The notes below the pieces were generated by a model. That model was given only the letters and a program-made list of their open reading frames with translations, had not been told where the DNA came from and ran no database searches. A stretch of DNA of 42,500 nucleotides from Cristatella mucedo (Eukaryota > Bryozoa > Phylactolaemata > Cristatellidae): contig WPIO01000024.1 of assembly GCA_009760855.2 (NCBI GenBank), forward strand, positions 30,001 to 72,500, read 5' to 3'. Positions within the stretch are counted from its first letter, which is position 1, and the number at the start of each line of letters is the position of its first letter. This document shows positions 23,301-33,597 of the stretch, in pieces. Both the position numbers and the translations under genes were made by a program.

Positions 23301-24110
23301 GAATTTGCCCCCTCCGCTCTACAGTCGGGCAGAGACCTGGACTTCCGCCTTCTGTTCGTACGCCCTCCATTCCTACGCCATCCTCGGTCATCGCCGACGA
23401 CGAAATTGTGTCTTAATTTCACTCCACGAGCAAGCAACTGCCGAGCTCGTGTCGAATGACCGCTAAGACGTTTTTCCAAGTCTATCTCTCTAATTTTCCA
23501 CAAGTCTATTTCTTTCACTATTTCTTTCTCCGTAACTTGCGCCGCTGTCTAGCGCAGCCTGCGAATGAAAATCTTACGCGTCTTGCGGCCCCCGACATGG
23601 AAACTCCCGCCGCAGCAGCAGCTGGAGCTCCGGCCCGCTGGATTAAAATCCTGGCTTCGCCACTGGCTATGCCGATAGCTAGCCGACTATGAAGAAGAGC
23701 AGCCGAAACGTGTCGGCGCATGCGCAGTGCGCCTCAGATAGTATCAGTTTCGTGCCGCCATTAGATAGGAAATGGCTGAGGAGATTCTGCATGCTGACAC
23801 CCCCCAACTCTCGGCCGTGCGGCAACCTTTTTCTAAGAGTTTTCTTACGAGTAATTTCCTCGTTTAAATAGAAGATTAAAGCCACTGCGGTACCCAGGAG
23901 CCAAACTAAAACCTATGCCAGTACGTGTACAAATATACACCACACATTACAGGATATGCACGATCGCCTACAGACAGACTTCCTTCGCATCTACTTCGAA
24001 CACGTCGTTTCTGGAAGATTAGCCATAACCAGCCCGAAGCGGCCATGCGGCGATTCGAGCAGAGCTCGTGAGCAACTATAACTAAGCGCAGCTTATTGCG
24101 CGATGGCCGA
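23300..24110. other. no recognisable feature
   Basis: Frames of 60-79 codons only. Sequence looks unique; no repeat or RNA gene seen. Confidence 0.3.
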
Positions 24111-24132
24111 TCGCGAAAATCGATCCCCAGAC

Positions 24133-24778
<646 letters not shown>

Positions 24779-25278
24779 AGTGTCGAAGAAATAGCAGCAA
24801 GAGCGGCCTCTCCAAGCGAGTTTTCCGATCGAGCGCATTTGAAGTCTGACGTCACCTAACCGGAAAGCTCAATAAATCGTGCACTAGGCGGAGACAGGTC
24901 GGTCGCACGAATAAATTGAATCTTCCTGTTTTTACAATCGCCTTCGGAAAAGGCCACCGGCGGTCCGATTCGTCAGAACGTCAGCTCCTCCTTTCTCATT
25001 CGTTCGCAAGTCGTAGTCTGGAACTCGCGAACGAAATGCCTTCGCGCCGGCACCCGAGGCTGCTGAGCGGTCCAAGGTTAAAAAGCAGCAAACTTACTGC
25101 AACGACACCGGTGCACCGTGCAGGTGCTCAGTCGAACGACGCGCGAACTCGCGGCCGCCGAGAAGCGTCGCCATCTTAGCGGCTCTGCCCCCCCCCCGTC
25201 ACTCCGCCGTCCCGCATCGTCTGCGACTGAGGCCGAAAAAAGCTCCCACAAGAGGACGTCACTGTGAGGCAGGCCCCC

Positions 25279-25289
25279 CACACACACAT

Positions 25290-25361
<72 letters not shown>
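25279..25361. repeat. (CA)n then (CT)n microsatellite at a SINE 3' end
   Basis: CA at 25279-25288 and CT at 25294-25361. On the minus strand the (GA)n directly follows the tail of the SINE at 25362-25524. Confidence 0.95.
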
Positions 25362-25364
<3 letters not shown>

Positions 25365-25524
25365 CGATAAAGGATCGCCCACCGATAGCGACAGAAGAGC
25401 CTTGGCGGCTATCACCACTGCTTGCAGTGGCGATAAAGGATCGCCCACCGCAGGATTCGAACCCACGTCCTCAGGGCCGAGGTCGTGAAAAGCAACCGCT
25501 TTACCTAGTGAGCCATTACGGCAC
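25362..25524 (-). mobile_element. tRNA-derived SINE, second family, with internal duplication
   Basis: On the minus strand: gccgtaatggctcactaggt (A-box), then gtgggttcgaatcctgcgg (B-box), then gtgggcgatcctttatcg twice, about 67 bp apart, the second copy ending the element at the (GA)n tail. The head resembles a tRNA but the anticodon and variable part is over-long, so it is not a functional tRNA gene. The tail differs from family 1. Confidence 0.75.
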
Positions 25525-25944
25525 TCTGGCGAGTACTACCGCAGTAGCGACGCTTCGTTCCAGCGGCGGTCGATTCCAATCGTAAGACCACGAGATCGCC
25601 CCTCGATACTGCGCCAGGCTTCGGCCTTCCCGGCGTGCGAAGGCGCGACTTGGATAGTTGCAGTGCCGGGATGCCCACCTGGCTGCCAGGCTGTAAGCCT
25701 GGCCCCACACCCTCAGCGCGTGCGTCGGGATTTGCCAGAGCGATGGGGGTGTCATCCCAACGACACGCCGCCATTCAGCCACGTATCCCTGCTGCCTTAG
25801 TTCAGCCGATGGTAGTTGACCTCTTGCAGAAGGCACACGGACCGTTTATGGCAGCAGGCTGGCTACCTGTCGGCTGCCACACCACCGGACGCCCAACGAT
25901 CTGCCGAGCGGTACGCAGCGCCGAAGGCCTATAATAGTCCATAT

Positions 25945-26092
25945 AATTAAATATATAATTCATTTGTATAGCGCCCTCAAAGAACTTAATCTCTATTCGG
26001 GCGCTTCCCATGTGCCACGGAGTTCGAGCCCACGACCTCGGCCAGACTTCGGTTGGGGAGAGCACCCTTAACCACTGGGCCAAACCAGTGGG
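25945..26092 (-). mobile_element. tRNA-derived SINE (family 1)
   Basis: On the minus strand: actggtttggcccagtggtt, B-box gggctcgaactccgtg, tail cgaatagagattaagttctt and gggcgctatacaaatgaatt, ending in an AT-rich stretch. Confidence 0.87.
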
Positions 26093-26099
26093 GGGCGGC

Positions 26100-26900
26100 G
26101 GCGGGCGTAGAACCAAGCGACGGCGAGTGGTGCTAAACGGTGCTCGGCGGCGGCAGGAAGCGAATTGGCTTTCGGGTGTGACAGAACGCTACAGGTAAGG
26201 CGGTAACTCGGTCGGCCCAGCTCGAGGGGAGCAAACGGCCGGCGGCTGCTCGACCGTCGGCTCATTCCCGTACGAGCATGCGTGGCGTGGCGTTCCAGCT
26301 CTCGAAAGAACTGCCTGCCGCTCTGGCGCTCTGGTTTCGGTCGCAGCCCCGCAGTGCCGAACCCTCAACGAGCTGACGACGAGCGCGAAACGACTTTGGG
26401 GCCGACGCATGGAGGAGCAAGCTATCGGCATCGAGCGATGCAGAACGCCGGCAGGTCGCTAGCTCGCGCGATCGTTGCGTCCCTGACACTTGACACCTGA
26501 GCCCCGGAGGGCTCGGCATGCTTGACGGCGACGTCGCAGCGCCCATCGCTGCGGTTCGCGCGCGAGCGGTAAGCGAGGTCGGGGCGCTGGCGCTCCGGCG
26601 GCAGTGACAGCTGCGCTGCCCGGTCGGTCGGAGCGAGGCTGCCGCGACAGGCGATCGATAAATTGAACCGTCGTAAGCGGTGCCCCTCACGCCTCTCCTC
26701 TCTGCCCCAAAGCGCGATCGGGCGACTGGCGACGACCGGCTACGCCGCTGGCCGCACTCTGGCCGGCCGAGTCGCGGCAGCGCCGGAAGTAGACGGTGCG
26801 ACGACGACAAACCTCGCCCGACGCCGCCCGCTCGCTCCCTCCCCCCCCCATAGCGACGGTGCCGAGCCGGCGGTCGGGAGCTCCTTCTCCGGAGGCTGGC
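26100..26900. other. CpG-rich region, no gene called
   Basis: Long overlapping frames on both strands from GC richness. No splice-bounded frame with distinctive protein sequence. Confidence 0.3.
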
Positions 26901-26902
26901 AG

Positions 26903-26963
26903 GCGGGCGGGCGGTAAGCGGGCGGGCGGGCGGGCGGGCGGGCGGGCGGTAAGCGGGCGGGCG
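26903..26963 (+). repeat. (GGGC)n tract, G-quadruplex-prone
   Basis: Runs of GGGC interrupted twice by GGTAAGC. More than four GGG runs with one-base spacers on the plus strand. Confidence 0.9.
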
Positions 26964-27292
26964 ACGTGAGGGCCGATGCCGCAGATCCACCGCCGAGTCA
27001 TTGTTCAGACAGCAGCGTCCGCCTAGCCTGCGGCGCTCGCCCATCCGCCCGCTCCAGCGTCACGAGACGCCGCCGCTACGGTTTCGCCCTGAGCAGACCG
27101 CGCGCGACCGACACCCGCTGGCAGCGCGTTTACGTAGCACGTAGCGTAGCGTCGCGGTGGCGGCGTACAACGGCTCGGTGCGCAACAAGAAAACCCCGCG
27201 GGGGAAGCGTAGCCTCCTCCGGACACGCGCCACCTGTCGTAGACTCGGCCTCCTTCTCGACGTCATCCGCGGCGGCCGCCGCCGCGCATCGG

Positions 27293-27476
27293 GCGATCGA
27301 GCGCGATCGAGCGCGATCGAGCGCGATCGAGCGCGATCGAGCGCGATCGAGCGCGATCGAGCGCGATCGAGCGCGATCGAGCGCGATCGAGCGCGATCGA
27401 GCGCGATCGAGCGCGATCGAGCGCGATCGAGCGCGATCGAGCGCGATCGAGCGCGATCGAGCGCGATCGAGCGCGG
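27293..27476. repeat. 10-bp tandem repeat GCGCGATCGA, about 18 units
   Basis: Seventeen perfect units at 27301-27470 plus flanking partial units. Each unit has three CpG and one CGATCG palindrome. No stop codon occurs in any of the six frames, which explains the long overlapping frames (RSSAIERDRA and RSRSIALDRA). Confidence 0.99.
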
Positions 27477-27589
27477 AGAGAGCGGACGGAAGTGCGACAT
27501 AAATGCTGCGGCCGCCGGTGGATGTAGGATAGGTACCCCCCTCCTCGAGGCCGGTCTCAAGACCGGCGACAAAGCAATACGCTTCTAGA

Positions 27590-27950
27590 CTGCAGCGAGA
27601 AACCCTGCAACTTAAACCCTGAATACTAAGACACTAACACTTTAAACCAAGCGAAAACACTCTCACGTCCTTAACATAGAGCCCGACGCCTAACGGCTAA
27701 TTTGAACAACAAAGCCAAGCTCATTCAGCGCGCCGATGACCTTAACAGCGGGAGGCGACCGGGGCGGGTGGGGCTACACTCCACCGCCGGCGGCTTCACT
27801 TGGCAAACTCGATCCCAACGCATCACTAACGCGGACAGCGGCTCCGGTTTTTAAGTTTCTCTACACTCGGACAGAGCGCGTGCTGAAGTTCCGTCGCCTG
27901 CTCACCCAGGGCGCCGAGGATGGAGTCGTCGTCGGCGGAGGCGACAGCAG
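27590..27950. other. no recognisable feature
   Basis: A short segment (27600-27660) has ttaaaccctg-like words; the remainder is unremarkable. Confidence 0.3.
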
Positions 27951-27958
27951 TTCGGGAA

Positions 27959-28001
27959 GCGGCCGCCCGACGCCGAATGTGCGGCCGCCCGACGCCGAAT
28001 G
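27959..28001. repeat. 2 x 21-bp direct repeat
   Basis: The segment beginning gcggccgcccgacgccgaat at 27959 is repeated from 27981 with one base between the copies. Confidence 0.95.
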
Positions 28002-28739
28002 AAATGCCGCGGGTCCGACACGAATCTCGCCCACGGGCGTTCGCCGGCGAGCGAAGCAAGCAGCGGCCGCGGGGACCACGGCGGGTGGTACCGCCCGCGA
28101 ATTCGCAGCCGCAGCAGCGGGCGGGCGCGCGCCCGGGCGAGACTTGCCCGCAAGACGAGGCGCGGCGCGGCGCAGTGAGGCGGGGCCGAGGCGCGGGCGG
28201 GCGCTCGCTTCGCGGCCGCTGCGGACGCGCGCTCGCGACGCGCGCCTCTTACTGAGCCGTTTCCGTGCGTCAGACTTCGCGTCCGTCGAACTTCAGACGC
28301 GGGCCCGCGTCTAGCTAGGATCGACGCGGCAACGAGCTGAACCGCCGAACGATTCCGTTCAGGGCCGCGCTGCCGGGTCGCGCCGCGCGCAATCGGTCGG
28401 CCACACCCTCCGACGCCGAAAGGAAAGCCTGGGCGCTAACGGCGCTGTTCTCTGCCGGCGGATCTCTCCTCTGAGGCGCGAGCTCACAAGCGAGACCTGC
28501 CTCCGCGGCGGAGACCTCCGCCTCGTCGAACGCCAGAATGGGCCGAATGCGTAGGCCGCTGCTGCATCCGCACTCGGCGGACCGCTTTGCCGCGCGCGCC
28601 GCTACCTGGAACGGCAACGTTGCGCGAGGAGTGGCGCGGCACAGCGCCGCGCGCGCTGCGCACCCGCGGAAGCGCGTATGACTCAGGCGGCCTACCCCAG
28701 AGGCCTCTCCCCCGGCCGAGCCCAGCGCTCTCCCCGGCG

Positions 28740-28935
28740 CGTCCTTCCCGGCACGTCCTCCCCGACGCTCTCCCCGGCGCACTCTCCCCGGACACTCGCC
28801 CCGACGCTCTCCCCGACGCTCTCCCCGGCGCACTCTCCCCGGACACTCGCCCCGACGCTCTCCCCAACGCTCTCCCCAACGCTTTCTCCGGCGCACTCTC
28901 CCCGGACACTCGCCCCGACGCTCTCCCCGGTGCAT
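28740..28935. repeat. CTCTCCCCGACG minisatellite with 51/63-bp higher-order period
   Basis: 12-14-bp sub-units (gacgctctcccc, ggcgcactctcccc, ggacactcgcccc) form blocks starting at 28776, 28827 and 28890, spaced 51 and 63 bp. Both spacings are multiples of three, so the plus frame reads AHSPRTLAPTLSP repeats and the minus frame stays open too. Confidence 0.95.
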
Positions 28936-28959
28936 CCTCCGCGGCGCAGCGCATATTAG

Positions 28960-29500
28960 CCCCTTGGCCCTACTGGGCGCATCGCCGGGTACCCGGGCTT
29001 GACATTGGTCCGCGCCCCGGGCCCAAGAGTCTCGCCGCGGCACTATCGTGTGCGATGAAACGGACTGGAATGGAAGAGACGGGATTCAGCGCGGGCGGCG
29101 CTGGCCGGGGCTGCTCGTGGCGAGCGGAACGACTGGCGGCGGCGACCCCCGCCCCCAATTGCTCGCTCGGCCGCCGCCGCCGCTTCGGCTGCACGCGGCC
29201 GCTCGGACAAGCGCCGAACCAGCGCCGCTACGGGAGCTCACGTGTGTGGGAATTCCTTAACCGTCGGCGGTAAACCGAAACGATTCGCCTCCCGCGCCGC
29301 AGGTGGCGCGACAAATACCGCAACGAGCGTGCCAGTGCGCAGCGGAGCGAGATGAAAAGAGGGCAAAGAGAGCTTGCGTTAGAATTATTTGACGACGCAC
29401 ATCATTCGTTTATGCATCTGCGTCGCCTCGAAAGCAAATTAGGCGAGCGTGGGTTGTAATGGAGCGCAGGCTGAAGGTGAAGGCCGCTCATTTATTTCTC
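28960..29500. other. CpG-rich region, no gene called
   Basis: Overlapping open frames from GC richness; nothing recognised. Confidence 0.3.
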
Positions 29501-29501
29501 T

Positions 29502-29539
29502 CGCCGTCTGCTCGCGCGAGCTCGCGCGAGCAGACGGCG
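29502..29539. repeat. 38-bp perfect palindrome
   Basis: The two 19-bp arms (cgccgtctgctcgcgcgag and its reverse complement) meet at 29520/29521 with no spacer. CpG-rich. Confidence 0.98.
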
Positions 29540-29961
29540 GAGCAGCAGCTTGCTGCGCGCGCCACCGGATCCAGTCCGCCGGCAATCAACTCGATCGCGG
29601 TTTTCTCTTTGTTTTATTTCGACAGTAACAAGTCGTCAGCACAGTACGTGCACGCACGGCCGTACTCTGTATGCGCGGTCACTTTCATCTTTAAGTTGAA
29701 ATTCTTCGCGCTCAGTACCGGTTCATCCAGCATCGCTGCATAGCGGCGTCCGCGCTTCTAATCTGGGCTGGCAATTCCAAACGACTTTTCGTCGGATTAT
29801 TACGCTGGCCACCTCCACTCCTCCAGTCCACGCCTTCTTTCCGCCGCGAAGCATTTCGGAACATTTGGGCCTGCTTAGGTAAGGGTGCGACAGCGGTACT
29901 AATCGACGCGTCAGCGACGTCGCGTCGATATTACTGCCATTCTCTCTATTCTGGACTTTTT

Positions 29962-30001
29962 CGCAAGCAGGGGGCTCCCCTAGTTGAGCCCTCTGCTTGC
30001 G
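29962..30001. repeat. 16-bp inverted repeat (hairpin), 8-base loop
   Basis: Arms 29962-29977 and 29986-30001 pair at 15 of 16 positions; the loop is ccctagtt. Confidence 0.85.
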
Positions 30002-30090
30002 TGGTCGCGCGACGCGGTAGCGGATGTCGCGACGCGACGGCGCGATCGGATCCCCACAGAGAGGCGCGCCGCGAGCGGCTCCCTACGGGC

Positions 30091-30154
30091 TCAGCGGCGA
30101 GCGCTGTCGCTCAGTGGCGAGTGCTGTCGCTCAGCGGCGAGCGCTGTCGCTCAG
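30091..30154. repeat. 3 x 20-bp tandem repeat
   Basis: tcagcggcgagcgctgtcgc at 30091, 30111 (two changes) and 30131, plus a partial fourth copy. Confidence 0.95.
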
Positions 30155-30257
30155 CCTCAGAAATAGGCTGCGCGCGCATCCGTATCCGGGGCGGACGGTT
30201 CGTGTGAGTATATCGAACAAGTTTCCCCATTTGAGCAATAGTAGTGAGACATTTCCG

Positions 30258-30302
30258 TGTGCGACCTAAGAGAACTGAACCTCTTGCACTTTACGTGTCT
30301 TC
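30258..30302 (-). mobile_element. diverged LINE 3' tail remnant
   Basis: gcgacctaagagaactgaac then ctcttgcactttacg resembles the minus-oriented LINE tail at 39052-39100. Confidence 0.5.
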
Positions 30303-30314
30303 TTTTTTTTAAAG

Positions 30315-30461
30315 CAGCGGTCCTCAACCTTCCTAAAGCCGCGACACTTTAATACAGTTCTTCATGTTGGGGCGACTCGCAACCGTAAAATTATTATGTG
30401 CAAAATGTGGAAATGCGTGTTTTCCGATGGTCTTCGGGGACCCACAGGTTGAGAACCGTAG
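30315..30461. mobile_element. hAT non-autonomous element of SPIN (Space Invader) type
   Basis: A 147-bp element begins cagcggtcctcaaccttcct and ends acaggttgagaaccgtag, near-inverse ends typical of SPIN. Internal blocks taatacagttcttcatgttg, gcaaccgtaaaattatt and gtgttttccgatggtctt match my recollection of the SPIN consensus in the same order. The middle and part of the right end are deleted, and no transposase is present. Flanking 8-mers ttttaaag (30307-30314) and ctttgaag (30462-30469) agree at 6 of 8, both differences being transitions, as expected for an aged hAT target duplication. SPIN elements are known for horizontal transfer among tetrapods and some invertebrates. Confidence 0.83.
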
Positions 30462-30469
30462 CTTTGAAG

Positions 30470-30530
30470 CATCTATAAAGTGCCTAGAAAAAGAGGGTCC
30501 GAGGGTGCTGTATAAATATTTTGTCACTTA
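30470..30530 (+). mobile_element. diverged LINE 3' tail remnant
   Basis: ataaagtgcctagaaaaag then gagggtgctgtataaatatt resembles the plus-oriented LINE tail at 31685-31740. Confidence 0.55.
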
Positions 30531-30599
30531 CTGCTAGTCTTATTATGTGCTGGAAGGAAAGCGAAAATCCGTTACTCTGCGAGGATCCCTGAACTTGCT

Positions 30600-31560
30600 T
30601 CGAGAGTCCACGCCCTCAGCACGGAACTGGACGGAAAGACCGGCGCCCATTTTAGGGCGTGCCGGTGCGTGTCGGGTCCCGTCCCGCGACCTCGTAACTC
30701 TCAAGTCATACACCCGAAAAAACACTTACTCGTCCGCTTAAGATTACGCCTGACCAACGGAGAAGCGGACGGCGTGACCTTTGGGCCGGAACTTTGCGTA
30801 AGCGTAGCGTACGTGGAGGCCTAGCCGTCGCTCCGGCTCTCCCATCGCCGGCGGCGGCGGCGGCTCTCCCATCGGACACGCCTCCACCGAGCGGTCGCCG
30901 AGTGCCGAGGGCGTGAGCTGCCACCGGTTTATGTCTGTCGGACGTCCGAGTTCACCAGTTCACCAGGTCTACGAGGAGCGGCCGTCTTCCTTCCTCGTCG
31001 GTCGGGTGCCATCCTGCCAAGCGGGGCAAAACCCGAGTGGCGGCAAGTACGAGCGCGGGCCGGTCCGGCTACACACCCGGTCTTAACCGCATCAGAGGGT
31101 CAGAGTTCGGGTCTGATATCTCAATTTCGCTGTGGCATTTCGAAAGATGAGTGAATCGCTGTACCTTCCGCCTCCTCCGGTTTCGGCGGTGGGAGGGGCT
31201 CGACCACGTAGGTCGGCGACGCGACGCACCCCTCTTTCCGGTTGGCGCCGCGATACCGCTCTGTGGTTTTTAGCGCTAATACCGAGTCCGACCCGCGTGT
31301 CTGCCCTCTCGCGAATGCTAGCTGCGCACCTGCACGCACCCGAGCGCACTGGCTCGCCTCCTTCCCGCTATATGACGTACCGGAGACTGACGGAGCTGCG
31401 TAGCACAACCTCGTTTTAAAATCGTTGCAAACGCCCTTCCTCCTCGGGTTGGGCTGAAAACGGGTTCGACGAATTAGCGAAATCCCCTTCTAATTAAGCG
31501 AAAAGATCGAACGGAAAGTTAGAGCGTACATTAGAGCGTGCCTCTCGCCGCCGAATCTCT
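30600..31560. other. CpG-rich region, no gene called
   Basis: Short overlapping frames; nothing recognised on either strand. Confidence 0.3.
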
Positions 31561-31562
31561 AC

Positions 31563-31758
31563 CGTGCATGCTGCCACTAACCACATTTGCTTGCTGACCC
31601 TGTGCATGTCACCCCTAACTCATTTTGTTTGTCTTTCAAGCATGATTTAACTTACTATTCAATTGCATATCACTTTGCAGCAAATGTAAAGCGCCTAGAA
31701 AAAGATTAAGTTCTCTGAGGGCGCTTTATCAAGTGCAATATTATTATTATTATTATTA
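31563..31758 (+). mobile_element. 5'-truncated L2-like LINE, 3' UTR only
   Basis: cgtgcatgctgccactaacc through cattttgtttgtctttcaag to gcgcctagaaaaagattaag and (ATT)n at 31738-31758. It matches the 3' UTRs at 356-560 and 39018-39220 in the opposite orientation. The tail is the clearest LINE copy of the core shared with the SINE. Confidence 0.88.
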
Positions 31759-31769
31759 CCGTCGCGCTC

Positions 31770-32390
31770 GCGCGTTCTCGCCCGTTCGAATGGGCTCAAA
31801 TGACGCTGGACGCCACTGCCGCCCGCGAAATCCGCTGGAATTCGAGCGACGAACACGCAGCGGGCGACCGCCGTTCTCAGCTATATACGGCGCTGACCAC
31901 CGCTCGCCGAGCGCACGCCGCCGTCCCGCCGCACGGTGCGGACGAACCGCGCGCGATCCGACGGCGAGCGGCGACTCCTGTCCGGACGGCGCTAGTCATA
32001 CGACACGACGCCGCTACGACCGGTCGCCGGTCGGCCTGACGGGCTGCGGGCCGCAGGACGGGCGCGAGCTAGCGAGCGGCGACAGCGCAGGACCCGTCGC
32101 CGCCGCCGCCGCCTTCCGCTCTCCTCTCGACGGCGACGCGTCGCGCCGTCACCGTGCCGCCGCTCGGAAGCGCCGCTCAAGCCGCACCTCGCCGCCGGCG
32201 ATTCTGCGCGATTCGCCGGCGATTCTGCGCGACGACCGGGCGAGGGACTCCATCGCCGGGTCGCGCAGGCCGGAGTCGCGAGCGCCATCTGTCGGAGGCG
32301 TGCGGCGGGGCGCCGCTGTTGGCGGCTTGCTATGGGTGTGCGGGCGCTGGCGCGATAGCGCATAAGGATGCGTGTGCACTTTGCGTTTCC
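31770..32390. other. CpG-rich region upstream of a candidate exon
   Basis: Overlapping frames of 79-210 codons. A 21-bp near-duplication starting cgccggcgattctgcgcga lies at 32193-32233. Could hold a promoter or 5' exon for the plus-strand candidate at 32395, but no start site is secured. Confidence 0.3.
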
Positions 32391-32394
32391 TCAG

Positions 32395-32734
32395 CAACAC
32401 CGGCAGCAGCAGCAGCCGCCTCTGCTGATGCGGCGGTGGCGGTGCTGCTCGCGGGGCGACGACGCGATGAGAAAAAGCTCACGCGCCAAGCGAGCTCAAG
32501 AGTCTCCGAAGACCTGAAAACGAGGCTATTGGCCGCCGTTAGATCGCTTCCTTCGCCGCAAGCTGCTGCGCGCTTCACTCCTGGGGCGCGGCGCTCACAC
32601 TTTACGACCCAGGTGAAGGTGGGTTCGAGTCCTGCAGCGGGAAATCCCGCCGCCGCCGACCGCGAGCGGGAGCCGCTACGCAACTCGGCCTCCAATAACT
32701 CGGCTCGCACCGCGACTGCGGCTGCCACGACCAG
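32395..32734 (+). CDS. candidate exon 1 seen of plus-strand gene C
   Basis: A very good plus-strand acceptor, gcactttgcgtttcctcag (AG at 32393-32394), opens a phase-1 frame. It reads an Ala run, then RRRDEKKLTRQASSRV, SEDLKTRLLAAVRSLPSPQ, and further Ala/Ser/Asn-rich sequence. Two donors are possible: cccag|gtgaag (exon end 32612, phase 0) or accag|gtgcgt (exon end 32734, phase 2). The other two plus frames stop soon after the acceptor. A tRNA B-box-like ggtgggttcgagtcctgc (32628-32645) lies between the two donors, so the 3' part may be SINE-derived. No domain recognised. Confidence 0.36.
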
Positions 32735-32882
32735 GTGCGTATCGGTATTTTCATTCAGAGGATACCTGTCAGCAGTGGCAAGTCAAACGCGGGCGTGGAA
32801 TTTGTGTAGGCGGATAGCAGCCTGCAAAGCAGCGGGTGTACGTGACGCGGGTCTGGAAGACAGTCGCAGAACGCTGCCGCAC

Positions 32883-33012
32883 TAGTCTGGTCCAGGGGTA
32901 AGGTGCACGCCTTATCCGACCGAGGTCGTGGGCTCGCGCCCCTGCGGTGCATGCCAACGGTCTGCATGGACATTAAGTTATCTGGGGGTGCTATGCAAAC
33001 GAAATATATGAT
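32883..33012 (+). mobile_element. diverged SINE related to family 1
   Basis: tctggtccaggggtaaggtg (A-box), gaggtcgtgggctcgcgccc (B-box region) and a tail acattaagttatctgggggt plus gctatgcaaacgaaatat. Head and tail agree with family 1, the middle does not. Confidence 0.65.
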
Positions 33013-33091
33013 GTCTGCTCACAATTGCAACCGCCGCAGCCGAGTCCGAGGGCGCGAAGCCAGCGGCGGCGCCGAAGCCAGCCATCGCCGC

Positions 33092-33170
33092 TAGCGGGTG
33101 GCGCCGCGAGGTGGCGCCACCCGCTAACGGTGCCGGCTGGCGGGTGGCGCCACCTCGTGGCGCCACCCGC
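33092..33170. repeat. two perfect 14-bp hairpins, near inverted copies of each other
   Basis: Hairpin 1: arms 33092-33105 and 33113-33126, loop gcgaggt. Hairpin 2: arms 33140-33153 and 33157-33170, loop ctc. The core gcgggtggcgcc occurs four times in alternating orientation. Confidence 0.93.
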
Positions 33171-33597
33171 GCGAGCCGTGTACCCGGACCCGCTAGCAGC
33201 TTAGCTGTCCAGCCGTCGGCACGCTCGTCGTTGGCAAGCGCGTCTTTCGAGCAGCGGCGACAGAGCCGTACATCCGCCGCCAGGCGGCTCTGTCAGCATC
33301 CAGTAGGGTATCGACAGGCGAAGGGAAGAGAAGGGCCAACGAGTGCCTCCTCCTCCCACGCTGGGAACGCACCGGAAACGGAACCGGCGCGTCGGAATGG
33401 CGGCGCGTCGTCCCCAGCTCGCTGCCCGCCCGAAGCGCCGCTCTTTTAATCTTCTGACGATCGGCCGTCCCCGACGTCACGCCCCACCTGCATTCGTTAC
33501 TCTCTCACTCTACCGACCGCGGTCGTCGCCGCCGCCGCGGCGACGAGAGCGGCTCCGCCTCGGCGGCGTGGTGGGGCCATCGCCGCGAGTTGAGCAG

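Noticed and set aside
25436-25524. Functional tRNA gene
   Set aside because: A- and B-boxes are present but the anticodon and variable region does not fold into a normal cloverleaf and a SINE-like tail follows; called a SINE.
26966-27588. Overlapping 143-178 codon frames on both strands
   Set aside because: Created by the 10-bp repeat, which lacks stop codons in all six frames.
28315-29043. 242-codon minus-strand frame
   Set aside because: Largely the translation of the CTCTCCCC minisatellite; the plus strand is equally open.
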